Shown here in pieces: positions 34,328-44,940 of a DNA stretch of 64,000 nt; position 1 is the stretch's first letter; the number at the start of each line of letters is the position of its first letter. Under the pieces are notes generated by a model. That model was not told the DNA's origin. It ran no database searches and worked only from the letters and a program-made list of their open reading frames with translations. The DNA comes from Hexactinellida sp. DTS-2022 (taxonomy: Eukaryota; Porifera; Hexactinellida), in assembly GCA_028753945.1 (NCBI GenBank), contig JAPNXP010000005.1, forward strand, positions 2,914,001 through 2,978,000, given 5' to 3'. A program made the translations under genes and the position numbers.

Positions 34328-35217
34328 CATAGGCGTAGGGACGGCGCCAGCACAGCCAACTTGGGAGGGGGGGGCGGACCAATGCACTCTTGGGGCAAAC
34401 CCAATAGTTGTAAACATTCCAAAAACATACATTCAAACCAAAGTCGATAAATTTAATGACAAACTAAGTTAAATAATGTGTCCTATAATAGTATGCGGTG
34501 GGGCATCTCAGCAAAATGGCTAATTATGGACTCCCTGTCCAAAGCGTATAGCGTTTCCGCATTAAATTAAGATCTCCTATATCAGACAAGCGATTCCCGC
34601 CCCCCCACGAGGGGAGCGGTTCAAAAGCACAGGGGGACGGCCGCCGCCCCGCGACACCCCCTCGCGCCGCAACTGCATTGGCGTCGCAAATACGAGGGAT
34701 GGACTTTCTGCCCGCCCGGATACTGAAATAGTGGGCCGCCCCCTTTGGCAACGTTAATGAAGGTTGGATCTTCGGGCCTCCCGGCCAATAAATCCCCGGC
34801 AGTAGTTCAAACTACTTCTAGGTATCATTAAGGTATCATTATTATCATTAATAATTTCCGACTGTACAGGGATTTTAACTATTTTTGCTGTTCTGTACAG
34901 GGATTTTAGATTGGACAAAATTACTGATTGTGAGTCAATTTTAAGAGATAAATTTGATTTATGTGAACCTTTATAAATATAAATAGCATTATTGTATGTA
35001 TTCCCATGCTGTCTGCATTGACAACATGAATGCTGGACTTAGTGTAATTACTCTTAGTAAAGAGATTCCCCAAGACGTGGGAGAAAAACTTTTTGGGTTG
35101 CCCATAGATTTTTGCCAACTAAATAAGTTGGCAGGTATTACTTTTACCCGGACTTTACCCAGCTCCTCTGGGCCGCCCGGAAATTCCCGGGTGCCCGGGT
35201 TGTTTACGACGCCTATG
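34328..35217. mobile_element. GC-rich element with CATAGGCGT ends, composite
   Basis: Ends CATAGGCGTAGGGACGG and ...GACGCCTATG are inverted. Flanks CTTCCGAT (34320-34327) and CTTCCAAT (35218-35225) form an 8-bp target duplication with one mismatch. The interior has CpG-rich islands (for example around 34640-34700) inside an otherwise AT-rich window, and a nested CCTGCCAACC-family MITE at about 34860-35141. Related to 40125-40286 and the fragment at 6005-6070. No coding recognised. Confidence 0.65.
34860..35141. mobile_element. CCTGCCAACC-family MITE, partial left end
   Basis: Contains TGTACAGGGATTTTAAC and TTCTGTACAGGGATTTTAGA as in the complete copy at 60194-60555, and ends AAGTTGGCAGGTATTA. 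The left terminal inverted repeat is not clear. Confidence 0.6.
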
Positions 35218-35225
35218 CTTCCAAT

Positions 35226-36499
35226 CTAAGGTCTCTAACAACAAAAGCCCTTTGAACTTTAAAATTTACTAGAATTAGAAATTTAGATTATAATAAATCT
35301 TTTGATGTTCCCAAAATTTGATTGTTTCTAATGAACAACAATGTAGCTTATGATAATTTAAGGTAAAATCCATTATTCACACAGAAACTTAGTAATTAAT
35401 TATTGCCTTTGAAATTTCAGTGGCATAATATGTGTCTTTCGAATTTTAGCACTACAATTGACAACTATCTACCAAGAACGAGCAAGGTTTCCAAAGAAAA
35501 ATATGACCTGTGATAGTTTATCTCAGCATCTATCGACTCTCTTAAATTCAATGCAATATCATTTTATCCTAGAATATGAGGCCCCTCTGTATTGGACAAG
35601 GAACCTCTGCGCTGGTCGAGCTAAAAGCTGAGTTTAATGTACTTTATAATACTAGTGTAGTATTTCATTATTCACTGAAGGTTTCAATTCAATCGGCCAA
35701 CTTATTTTTTAGAGGGTCAACCAATAGAAATTCACCTTTGATCAAGTTTTTTGGGCGTCTGATTATATACTAGCCAAACTTCCAGAGCCTAGCCAATTCG
35801 CATATTGAGTAGTAATTGATTGAATTCGCATATAATACTTAGTAATCACATCGAATAGTTAGCTATCAGAATGAATGCGTCACACAGATTGTTTACACGA
35901 GCCAATTTTATCAGTGTCTGGAATTCCGTCATCAGAGTGGGGTATCCTCGAATTAATTAAAATAAATTTTCGTTAACTTGCGTCATTTGAATTGCTCAAG
36001 CAGGATGAGTACTTTCAGATCAAATGAAAGTTGAAACACAGCTAATATATATAAATTTCTAAGAAGTGAATCTACATATTCAAATCTAACTGACCTGGGG
36101 ACCTCACAAAAGGGTGACGAAGTAGATTTGGGGAAAAACCTACACCATGTTGTAGGTTTTAGCCTACTTTTGACTTCAAAGGCCTAAATTTTTCAAGTTT
36201 TGCATATTCAGAATTAATACCTGCCAACCGTACAGGATTTCCTGCATTTTGGCTGTTCTGTCAGGCGCACAGGGATTTATTACATTTGTGAAGGGATTTT
36301 TTATTTACTAATTATGAGTCAAGTAATGCTTAAAAATGTCTACAGTGATGATAGTATATTCTGCCAAGCATTGTATTCTGCATTGACCACATAAATCACA
36401 ACTGGTTTATATATTTATTCAAGTGTACAGGGATTCAATCCCTGTACAGTATATAATTCAATGCTTTCTTCCTTTCCAAAGTGCTAATTTTGATATGTA
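35226..36499. other. Gene-free stretch
   Basis: AT-rich; short open frames only, none recognisable. Contains a fragment of the CCTGCCAACC MITE family from 36217. Confidence 0.4.
36217..36445. mobile_element. CCTGCCAACC-family MITE fragment
   Basis: Left end TACCTGCCAACCGTACAGGA, then GGCTGTTCTGTCAGGCGCAC and ACAGGGATTTATTACATTTG as in the 60.2 kb copy. The right terminal repeat was not found; a nearby ACAGGGATTCAATCCCTGTA is a local palindrome. Confidence 0.6.
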
Positions 36500-37354
36500 A
36501 TTGATAGTCCGGTTCCCTATGTCTGTCGGAACGTTCAAAATCAAAACAGTTTCAGAAGTTGCGAAACTTCTCAGGATCTATCAATCCCAACCGGAAACGC
36601 GATTTGTAATTTGGAGGTATTGTCTCTTATCTTTACACAGCTCAATTGTATTGACAGGACATGTTCCGATCGACTGAAGTTGTATGAACGTCTCTTACAA
36701 GATGAACTTCAACGTTTCTTTCTCCTAAAATATATACTTCCAGCTGGGAGGGCTTCAGATTGAATTGCAGCCTGCTTGATTTGAAACCTCCTCAAAAAGA
36801 TATTTCAAAGACCCACCTCACGAAGTTTATGGATGCCTCTAACAGTGTTGTCATGATGTCAATGCAATTTACTGGAGAGCAGGTATACTCAAATGCACCT
36901 CCTGTTGATTACTATCTTCCTGATATTCGAGAATGTGTTGTGAGTGTATTCTAACCACTATTCGAACCAGGGTTTTGAGGCAGCAATTGATATAGATTAT
37001 AGCTAGGTACTCGACTATACATTGTACGACAGGGTTTGCTATTCTTGTTCTAAGTGGCAGAAAGTCGACGAAGCTCTTGTCCCGCAGAGTAAGATTACTA
37101 CTGGATCGCTCACGAAGAACATTGTACTACTACAAATTATACGGGAAATTCTCAATCGATGGAGTCTTTCTTCTTCCTTCAAGAATCTAAAGCAATCTGG
37201 TCCCTACAACGCCCAAGTGACGATAAGAAATGAAGAGTGTTTAGGCCATGTCCAAAAGATACTAAAGCAACGGCGAGTAAAGAAATCAGTATTTCGACTT
37301 TATCACTGTATTGAGACTGCAAAAATATTTATGTCGCCTTATGTCGCCCCATGA
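36500..37354 (+). pseudogene. Mutator-like transposase-domain remnant
   Basis: Fragments in changing frames: LKLYERLLQDELQRFFLLKY (near 36670-36740), SVVMMSMQFTGEQVY (near 36850), VCYSCSKWQKVDE (near 37040), and the strongest block, SGPYNAQVTIRNEECLGHVQK (37196-37260). The last resembles the YG..V.I..EECIGHVQKR motif of the large Mutator-like transposase domain common in invertebrate genomes. Order and spacing fit; catalytic residues are not preserved in a readable way. It is a decayed copy. Confidence 0.55.
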
Positions 37355-37541
37355 ATTTTTTATTAAAGCCTCTCTATTTACAATATATTTTGCATTTACG
37401 TATATAGCCCCGCCCAAGACCGCCCAGTTACTTTTTGTTTGTTTATTCCAAAGATTCGGAGAAAATTATATTTTGAAGATAATTTTAGACTATATTTATT
37501 CTTAAATATTCTCATTGTTTTTCTATTATATTGTTGTTAAA

Positions 37542-37735
37542 ATGAACAACCGCGACGCATACGAGTTCCTAAACTCAAATTTTCTATCAGAACTTGAATA
37601 ATTTATGAGCAATCTACCAGTAGAATCAGAGAGAATCTTCGTTGGACGTCACAGATTTTCTCGACTTAGGCCGAGGGGATTCCTATCGAAAGCGAAGCCA
37701 TCTTTCAACCTAAAGTTATTGTGCATGCGATAATT
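37542..37735 (+). pseudogene. Possible RAG1-like N-terminus (MNNRDAYEFL)
   Basis: The start MNNRDAYEFLNS resembles MNNREAWEYLTS at 1668 and MNNLEAWDYLST at 39934, the proposed N-terminus of the RAG1/Transib-like family here. A stop follows after about 20 codons, then an open segment (FMSNLPVESERIFVGRHRFS). The similarity is short and could be chance for this one copy. Confidence 0.3.
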
Positions 37736-38063
37736 GAACTCCGTAACAATCTACCGTCTTAATATCAAATGTAATATAATAGTCCCCAAGGTATAACTTG
37801 ACTTTAGTTATTTTACCATGTTTAAAATTTATTACCAATATTAATGGGTGATTAATATTGGATTGTTTACAATCCAAAATAAAATACTTAATGAAATTGT
37901 TAGAGAATGTCCGGAATTACATACATCATTTTAACTGATGCCATTCAAAGTCGATACTTTCATTTAAAGCCACTGTGAACTTTCTTTCAATGGCGGATCT
38001 ATATCTTACTCACGAGTAATACAAGAATTAGGGCTAACGATTAGTCACCAAACTCTTGTATAT

Positions 38064-38415
38064 TTGTCCAGGAGAGAACGATTGAGGAATCGTGAGAAAG
38101 CCCGTAGTTTAAAAGAATCTCAAAAGAGGCGGAGGAGACATGTCAGCACATACACTGTGGCTGAATCTTCTAGGAAACCAAGTTCTAAGAATAACTATTT
38201 ATCTGACCGTTTCGGTTCAGAACTAATTTCTTCCTCAGACGAATCAGAAACCCTCTGTTCAAAGTGTAACAGCAGACATTTCCACTCAACGCAAAATCCA
38301 AGATGGACAGTTGAATATCATGTGAAGGGTGTGACAATTGGTACCACTGGCCGTTTGATGGGATAAAGTCCAAGAAGTCCGTCTCCCAATACTTCTGTGA
38401 TAGATGTAGCAAGTA
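38064..38415 (+). pseudogene. Basic region plus C-terminal PHD finger, frameshifted
   Basis: A 100-codon frame starts with a very basic, probably helical segment (RRERLRNREKARSLKESQKR), then ETLCSKCNSRHFH, the first Cys pair of a zinc finger. After about 38310 the other frame reads CEGCDNWYHW...KSVSQYFCDRCSK and stops at 38415, supplying the remaining ligands of a PHD-type finger (C-x2-C ... W-Y-H ... C-x2-C). A tail of this kind, basic region plus PHD at the extreme C-terminus, is common in transposon-encoded proteins. An AATAAA lies near 38460. The element it belongs to is unclear: the Mutator-like and MNNRDAYEFL fragments lie just upstream. Confidence 0.5.
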
Positions 38416-38530
38416 AAATCATAATATTTCATTTTGTTTGTGTGTTACTAAAATATATAATAAATAATCTTTAATCATCATGGCCTATAACAAGTGGTGT
38501 TGGCATGCTCTTTTATTGTTGCAACCTGTA

Positions 38531-38950
38531 AATTAAACGGGATATAGTACATTATGGACATAGTGATAATGATGGGGACATTAGATTTTTCTCCAAATTA
38601 TCACTATAACCAATATATCTCTATATCCATTATATAACTGTATCCAGTGTATCACAGCATCTAATATATGACTGAATACATTGTCAATACTTATATTCTC
38701 ATAAGTATAATCAATTTCCTCATCGAAATTAACTGGAACGATATTTATACTCAAAAATATGAAATTATGGGGCCAACAAAGGTCAAAAATCCAAAATTAT
38801 ATTGTATAATCGTGCACAAAATATCACTATATCCAATAAGATATCCCATAACAAATAAAATTTGTATGGGATTTGCTCGGGGGGACATATAAAGCGGCTA
38901 AAATATCACTACGTATATCCAATATCAATATATCTATTATGTACTGTTAT
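38531..38950. mobile_element. MITE, second copy of the 5.5 kb family
   Basis: Ends ATAGTACATTATGGACATAG and ATATCTATTATGTACTGT; interior GGGATTTGCTCGGG, ATATCACTATATCC and ATACATTGTCAATACTTAT as in 5501-5872. TA-type ends are less clean than in the first copy. Confidence 0.7.
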
Positions 38951-39785
38951 GATGACCATGAAGAATATATTGAAATATTTGACAACTTTGAAGCACGATT
39001 TTCTCAAATTATTGATTTTGGGAAGAGTGTCAAAAGTGTGGTGAAGGTTGGCCGTTTGAAATTAAGTGTATCATTAAAGAATATATATATCTTATTGTCA
39101 GTTTAATATATTTGCCGAATTCTACGTACCAAACATAGGGGGTGAATAATAATTTGAATATTAATGTGAATAATTCAAAAATGTGCCCAAGTGAGGGTAA
39201 ATTACGAAAATTATAGAACTAGACTGCTAGTTCTAAATTGGTCTGGCTAGAAGACTTCCACTCAGTAAGTATAAGTTAGATAAGCCATATAAAACTTGCA
39301 TTAGAACACATTGTATGAATCCATACTAGTAATATCAATATAGACGCCTATAATACAGCTATTGCCACACACCAACGCGAAGTGACCTAGCAAGCGAAGC
39401 GCGCGCTAGTATTCTATTGATCTTTGCTTATATATGCGAGGAGTTCTCCGGCTAACAGTCTTGTCCAAATGGTCCACAGTGGTCAATTTGGATCATTCAC
39501 AGGAAGTAGGTATTTCCAGAGCGGATAGACCTATCAAATGTATTATATACCCATGGGTTATCGATACCTGTGAATCCATTTATCGACTCAGAAAATTAGT
39601 ACGGCTTCAAATTTTTAAGTTATGACGTCATAGTGTTTCTATTTATTCCCATAATTCCACAAATATTTGCTAAATTAGTATTTTCAAATAAACTAGAGCT
39701 AATTCATTTATATGCATCTCTAAATAAATGCATGGTGTAGATATAAATTAAGTTGATAATGTAATTCGAGAGCCTAGGCCAGTCA
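38951..39785. other. Gene-free stretch
   Basis: AT-rich. Holds one mini-hairpin-like GCAAGCGAAGCGCGCGCTAG near 39391. Short open frames are not recognisable. Confidence 0.4.
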
Positions 39786-39789
39786 AATA

Positions 39790-39934
39790 ACCAGCTTTTT
39801 TAACATCAACGGTTCGACCACTTTTTCTTGTTCCAATTTTGGCATTTGATCACCCTTGCATTTTCTATTACATTTACAGCAACCCGTATAGTTTCCTTGG
39901 TTGAAAGGTAATCCCAGGCTTCTAAATTATTCAT
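39790..39934 (-). pseudogene. RAG1-like transposase N-terminal fragment
   Basis: Minus-strand start MNNLEAWDYLSTKETIRVAV aligns with MNNREAWEYLTSRKSERDAL at 1668, including position of the start codon. The frame continues through a lysine-rich segment and stops after ~42 codons. Only the N-terminus is present. Confidence 0.5.
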
Positions 39935-40124
39935 TTAGTTTACTAATTAATGAAATTTTGAAAAAAATATTAAAATTTTCGTATATAAATCTTCAAAGCC
40001 CCCGTATATAGACAAGTAGATTTTATTTTGCGCGCGGTTGCGCGGGGCTGGAAAGTGGTTAAAATTCAAGCTATATAGTTAAACTTTATATATAAATAGG
40101 GCTAGTAAAACGACACGACACGAC

Positions 40125-40286
40125 CATAGGCGTCGGATCCACCCGGCCACCCGGCATGGGCCGGGCAGCCCGAAGGGTCTACCCGGCCCATAGTTGTGTT
40201 AGTGATGCCGTGAATGTAGCGGCCCTAGAATCGTTTGGGCCGGCCCCGGAGCATTAGGGCCGGCGGGCCCATGTCCGACGCCTATG
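40125..40286. mobile_element. Small GC-rich MITE, CATAGGCGTCGGA ends
   Basis: 162 bp. Inverted ends CATAGGCGTCGGA and TCCGACGCCTATG. Perfect 8-bp target duplication GACACGAC (40117-40124, 40287-40294). Interior is rich in CCGGCCC/GGGCCGG words; the segment TCGTTTGGGCCGGCCCCGG matches, inverted, the fragment at 6005-6070. Confidence 0.88.
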
Positions 40287-40619
40287 GACACGACAGTTTA
40301 CGCAATACCAATACATGGAATTTAGCAGTTCGGACACTTCCAGCGAATCATAATTTGCAATGATAATTATACTAAAGGACAAATAATTCCATGAAGAGTA
40401 TTCAACATTTTTAGGATGATATAAACTATAATTAAACACTGTGAAAGTATTAGCTGATTGTGATCGAAACCTAATGAGATACACGAGCATGAAATGATTC
40501 ACAATAGTTAACTACAAAATTTCTTCAATTTTATTTAGCCATTGAAACTATAGACACTGCATCATATTTCTAATTCTACTTGGAATTTTTAACTGTAAAA
40601 ACAGTTACCTAGGTTCTCG

Positions 40620-40975
40620 ATTATGCTGAACACGATAAAGACGTTTTTGAAGAGATCAGAATAGGTAAAAAATTGTCCAACTCCCTGTCAATGAACCACT
40701 GTGCATGGTCTAGATATTCCTTTTGTATGTAATTGATCACGTAATTCGGAAGTAGCCTTCTTTCTTGGCCTGGTATTAGTCCAAGATTGCTGCTTACAAG
40801 ATTTTGCTATTCCTTTTAAATCGGAAGCAGATCCAATTAGGCCGCTTTTCAACTTGCACACAGTCGCCCAGACTCATTAAATGTGTGATTCACGTACAAA
40901 GATTATTCTTCGATCTTTGAGACTCCCTGGATTATTTGGCATTGCCTCAATCCACCTATTCCGTTCATTTTATTT
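40620..40975 (-). pseudogene. THAP-like N-terminal region of a P-element-type transposase
   Basis: One minus-strand frame, with two adjacent stops, reads NRWIEAMPNNPGS, FVRESHI, LIGSASDLKGIAKSCKQQ and RPRKKATSELRDQL. This is the usual order in THAP9/P-like proteins of invertebrates: a W-I-x-A-[ML]-P-N block, a C-x-x-H-like segment here decayed to VRESH, a GIPKSC-QQ-like segment and an S-E-x-R helix. The zinc cysteines are not intact. It may belong to the same family as the pieces at 29.3-30.3 and 63.3-63.7 kb. Confidence 0.5.
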
Positions 40976-41084
40976 AGTATGAAAACGGATTATAAACTAT
41001 TGCACACCTATACAATTATACCCTACCCAATGCTTTGGATTACTTCGTATCCTGATGTCAGTCAAGACACTTCAACTTACGTAA

Positions 41085-41510
41085 ATACAAAAAAATTGCA
41101 GCCTGTGCCGACGCATGTTCCTTTGGTGGCACTATATTTTGTTGGTTGTTTATTGATAGTGCCTCCAAAGGAACATGTTGTCGGCACAGCTGCAATTTTG
41201 GATTTTTTTCCCGACAAGTCATCAACGCCTCAAGGTGTCAAGAACCATTTGTTAATTGGTCCGAGTCACAAGGAACGGTAGATAAATTTGAAGTTTGTTT
41301 CTATCATAAACCATCTTGAGTTTAATGCCATTCTTTCATTAGGTATTGATAATAAGTTATATTATTAGTTATTTATTTTAGCAATGTTATCCACGGTTGG
41401 TTGAGTTGCGTCAACAAATTCCTTATATTATATTAATTAATTTAATCCATTCTATACTAATACTAGAATTAAATAGATGCCAGCTGGAATTCATAAGTTA
41501 AATAAATATA
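41085..41510 (-). repeat. Hairpin-unit copy, inverted, partial
   Basis: Minus-strand partial unit: hairpin at 41092-41202 (arms with GCCGACGCATGTTCCTTTGG and CCAAAGGAACATGTTGTCGG) followed by the 3' half of a unit (GAACGGTAGATAAATTTGAAG ... CAACAAATTCCTTATATTAT) to about 41510. Arm order is the reverse of plus-strand copies, as expected. Confidence 0.85.
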
Positions 41511-41879
41511 ATTATGGCAAGTTGAATCACTAGAGTAGGATTTAATAACATTTTCTAGGCCTAACTTCAACAATCTATGAGATAACGAGATTATTAGACT
41601 TAATTCTTTATATGGTAATACACTCATTATCTCAAAGATTATTTGAAGTAAGGATGCACTTAAGTGCTTTTATGTTCACTCCCATAAGATTATTCTATAC
41701 CTAAAGTCCATCTATTTCCGCATCCATGGTACATCTACTGTTAGGCCTTATATAGAGTAGGCTATGCCTGAGGCATCTCAAGCTTCACGTCAGACAAAAT
41801 GGAACTACAAAAGAAGATTGTCTTCCTATTTTATTGGAGATACCAACAGACTTTTCAACGTAATATTGACTTCCTTATT

Positions 41880-42998
41880 CCCCTAGACCATTTTTAAATA
41901 TCCCATGGTTTAATTGAATTCTCCCTTTTGAGAGTAAAAGTGGAAGGTACAAAGACAGATTTGTAAGTTCCATTGCAGTCTGAGTTGGACAGCATCTATG
42001 AGAAGTTACATGACGAAGTCGGTCATCCCGGAATAAATACGACCCTACATTCAGATCAGCGAAGATACAGATGGGCAGGCGTTTCCGAAGAATATGTGAG
42101 TTTAATTATGCGGTATACTTTCCTAGGTAGCACGTGGGTCGGTCATGGCCGGACCACTTGCCCTTTTTAGTGACATTATTATAAAGGATAGTCCATCTTT
42201 GTCCGGCATAACATTATGATTTTAAGTAATGTTTATCCAATAATTATCCATGAAGTGCCATCTGTATCTATGTGACGTGCTACTTGTGGGACAAGTGGCA
42301 CATAAGGAAATGTGGCTGTATCTCAGTGGAAAGTAATAGTCGAAGCGCACAACAAGATTCTGAAACAGTTAGTATTTTGTAATATAATTTTAAGACCCAT
42401 TTACGAATTATCCATATAGAAAACTGATAAAATGGAGAGTCAGGTAGTGGATCATTGGTCCAAACTGCTGAAACAGGCTGTGCTTGCAATGAACTCCAGC
42501 TGGAAAGATCCCTCGGACAAACTCCATTCAAGGTTATGTGGGGAATAGAGTCCCGGTGTAAGCGTGCTTTGGGAACTCCCAGCGTTTTAGGGATCCCATC
42601 CCTAAAGCCCCAGCGTTTTAGGGACCCCCGTTCCTATATCGCGAGTGTTATAAAGCCCAGGGGTCCAAAACGCTAACGATTTAGGGACGGGATCCCTAAA
42701 ACGCTGGGGTCCCCTAACGCGCTTACACCGGCATCAAGATCTCTTGTCCACCATTAACGACCTGCATACCAACGATGAGGAAGACTTTTATTTGGAAGAA
42801 TCGATTTTCTCTGAACTCACAGATCCACTAGATGATATTGAAGGTATAAACGACATTTTTTGCCCACCTCCTGATAATCCCCTCGAAGCAGTTAGCAACA
42901 TCGATGAATCTCGAACTTCTACACAGCAATCAGCTATGGACTGCATCAATTTTGAACAACTCAAGCAGAAGATAAAATATGATAAGAAAGTTAATTAA
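41880..42998 (+). pseudogene. Ginger-like integrase gene, element D, internally deleted
   Basis: Exon-like pieces match elements B and C. First, LHDEVGHPGINTTLHSDQRR ... SEEY ending at a GT donor at 42096, the same splice position as C (57472). Then, after a gap lacking the whole DDE core, VEAHNKILKQ ending at about 42366, HWSKLLKQAVLAMNSS (near 42450), and GQTPFKVMWG (near 42520), the segment after the catalytic Glu. An 84-codon acidic frame (42744-42998) follows, corresponding to the acidic linker before GPY/F in other copies. A CCGG-flanked Ginger-type MITE interrupts it at 42557-42727. Catalytic core absent, so inactive. Confidence 0.75.
42557..42727. mobile_element. Ginger-type MITE with TGT...ACA ends and CCGG duplication
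   Basis: 171 bp. Left end TGTAAGCGTGCTTTGGGAAC; right end closes ...TAACGCGCTTACA. TIRs extend about 50 bp, sharing CCAGCGTTTTAGGGATCCC. Flanked on both sides by CCGG (42553-42556, 42728-42731), the target duplication described for Ginger1 elements. It sits inside the coding part of element D. Confidence 0.85.
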
Positions 42999-43139
42999 TT
43001 AATTAATTAACACTAATCGGTTAGTTGAACTGATGACGATATTTAATTCATACATAACACACAGTGTACAAAAAAAAACTCTCAAAGGAAATTAGTTAAG
43101 TTACACTTAATACTCAAACTATAAAATTACACTCTATTA

Positions 43140-43370
43140 CAGTGAACTCCAAGTCGGCTATAAATCGGCTTATAACAAAGTTCAATGGTCCGGACATCCT
43201 TATATTTGACTAAACTATAGTCAAATAAATCGATATAATGAAATCTCTTTTTAACGAAGATATTTCTTACCCTATAAATTTCTGAGTTATTAATTTTAAT
43301 CAGCTTATAACAAATTTGGTTTATACTAATATGAAATCTATGTCCGCACTTCGTTATACGGGAGTCACTG
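43140..43370. mobile_element. TA-flanked pogo/Tigger-like MITE
   Basis: 231 bp between TA dinucleotides (43138-43139, 43371-43372). Ends CAGTGAACTCCAAGTCGGCT and TTCGTTATACGGGAGTCACTG; the terminal CAGTGA-CTCC is the pogo/Tigger style. Subterminal CGGCTTATAACAAA words. No coding. Confidence 0.8.
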
Positions 43371-43470
43371 TACTTAATAATATACGATATAACAAAGTTA
43401 CATCGTGTATGGTGGACATACTTCGTGTATGGTGGAAATACTACATACTAGTCTTCCTACATACTAGTCG

Positions 43471-44940
43471 TCAGTCTTTTGCATCGGAGATCGTAGATAA
43501 CAGCTCGTCTTTCGCCACTGGGGATATGCCATTGCAGGTCACGTTTCCATTATCTGGGCTCGCCATGATTGGGATTACCTTGCCTGAATAACCTCGAGCA
43601 AAGGTCCCCACAAAGTTCGATGTAACGAAAGAGTGTTGTGAGCTGTTATTCAATCGTTTGGACATCATCTGAAATAGTTCCATAAGTCTTGTAATCCGTG
43701 CTCAGCATTGATACGACAGGTTGATAGTGATCGAAGTAGTTTGGGATATAAAGGATGGCTGCAGGGTAATCTGTGGCTCTGTGTAAACTCCAAAGAACCT
43801 CGCGAATTACTGAGTCTTTCGTTCTGTATAAGTTATTGGCAATGTAGACATCGGCATCAAGAATAGCAAAAGTAGCATAAATTTCCACATCTGTTCCCCA
43901 AATGGATTCACGATTAATAAGTCGTTGTGTGCTAAGGTATTCACACGGTGTCGTTCGTTTGGTTTTAAAATACAATCCTAGTTTCCTTGTTTCTTCACTG
44001 GCGATAAAGCGAGAGATGATGGAGAGAAGATGTAGTTGGCTGTTTTCACTCCCAGTAATTAATTTGGATATGCATCGAAATAAACAATTACCATCTCCTT
44101 CGAAATGTTCCGCTTCGCAAGGTTCAAAATCGATAAGTAACTTCCCAACGCTATTATATGGTTATCTACAAACTGATTCAAATGATATCCCCAACATAAC
44201 ACATTTACTACGCTGACAATTTTCATCTATCACTGTGATCCTTGGGTCGATCGGTGTGTCGTATGGATTACGGAGCGGAACTGCGTCGTGAAATGATTCC
44301 CATACATTGTGTTTAGATACTGCATTCCCTAAAATATTAATTTGTTTACAATTTAATAAATTTTAGAATTATTTTAATGTCATAACCTGCTTTGATATAT
44401 TAAACAAATATATACTAATATTAATTCAATTGAGTTATATGAGTTGTATTGTTAGATTATTTTAACTTACCAATAAATACAGAACTTTGTGTATGTATCT
44501 AGCAAGTTGGCAATCTGTATAGCTGGGGTAGATATCTGATGTCCATCCGAGTATAATATACATACCGTAGAAAAACCGAAAAGATTCTGGTACATCTAAA
44601 AATGGAATATTTTACTATTAAGACTATTTTATCTTTTAAATAACTCAATCACAATGAATTTATCTGTGAGGTGTTGATTCATATGCTAGTTTCGAGGCTT
44701 ACTTTGTTCTTAGTATTCTTGAGACTAGATGATCTTTCGAAGTAGGTTCTTGTGATATGGAATCTTTTTGTCCTTCGTTCCTAAGTCTGGTTAGAAATTG
44801 TAACATGGCTTTCTGTTACTTTCGACACCGTGTAAGGCCCAAGATGTTTCGTTTGTTTCTTTGTTTTGCGCATGTGTTTTAGTTTGGGCATGTTGGTATA
44901 GATTATCTTATCATCCATCTTTAGAGATGCACTAATTACA
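43471..44940 (-). pseudogene. Ginger-like element O, 3' part: GPY/F module plus OTU protease
   Basis: Minus-strand exons. (1) About 44920-44740: DDKIIYTNMPKLKH and HLGPYTVSKVTESHVTI, a GPY/F module aligning with B (FLGPYTVSEVTPSHLV), preceded by an acceptor at the same position as in B. (2) About 44600-44475: IPFLDVPESFRFFYGMYIIL, ending in a GT donor. (3) From about 44330: an OTU cysteine-protease domain with the active-site block FEGDGNCLFRCIS (about 44110-44075), NRESIWGTDVEIYA and the His block YFDHYQPVV (about 43735). The frame then changes near 43660 and continues as GTFARGYSG...IPIM...PDNGN...CNG to a stop at 43471, a tail shared with element B. A stop also interrupts before the OTU block. 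The integrase core was not found upstream. The OTU call is firm. Confidence 0.8.

Noticed and set aside
39434..39625. 63-codon open frame
   Set aside because: No homology recognised, no supporting context; consistent with chance.
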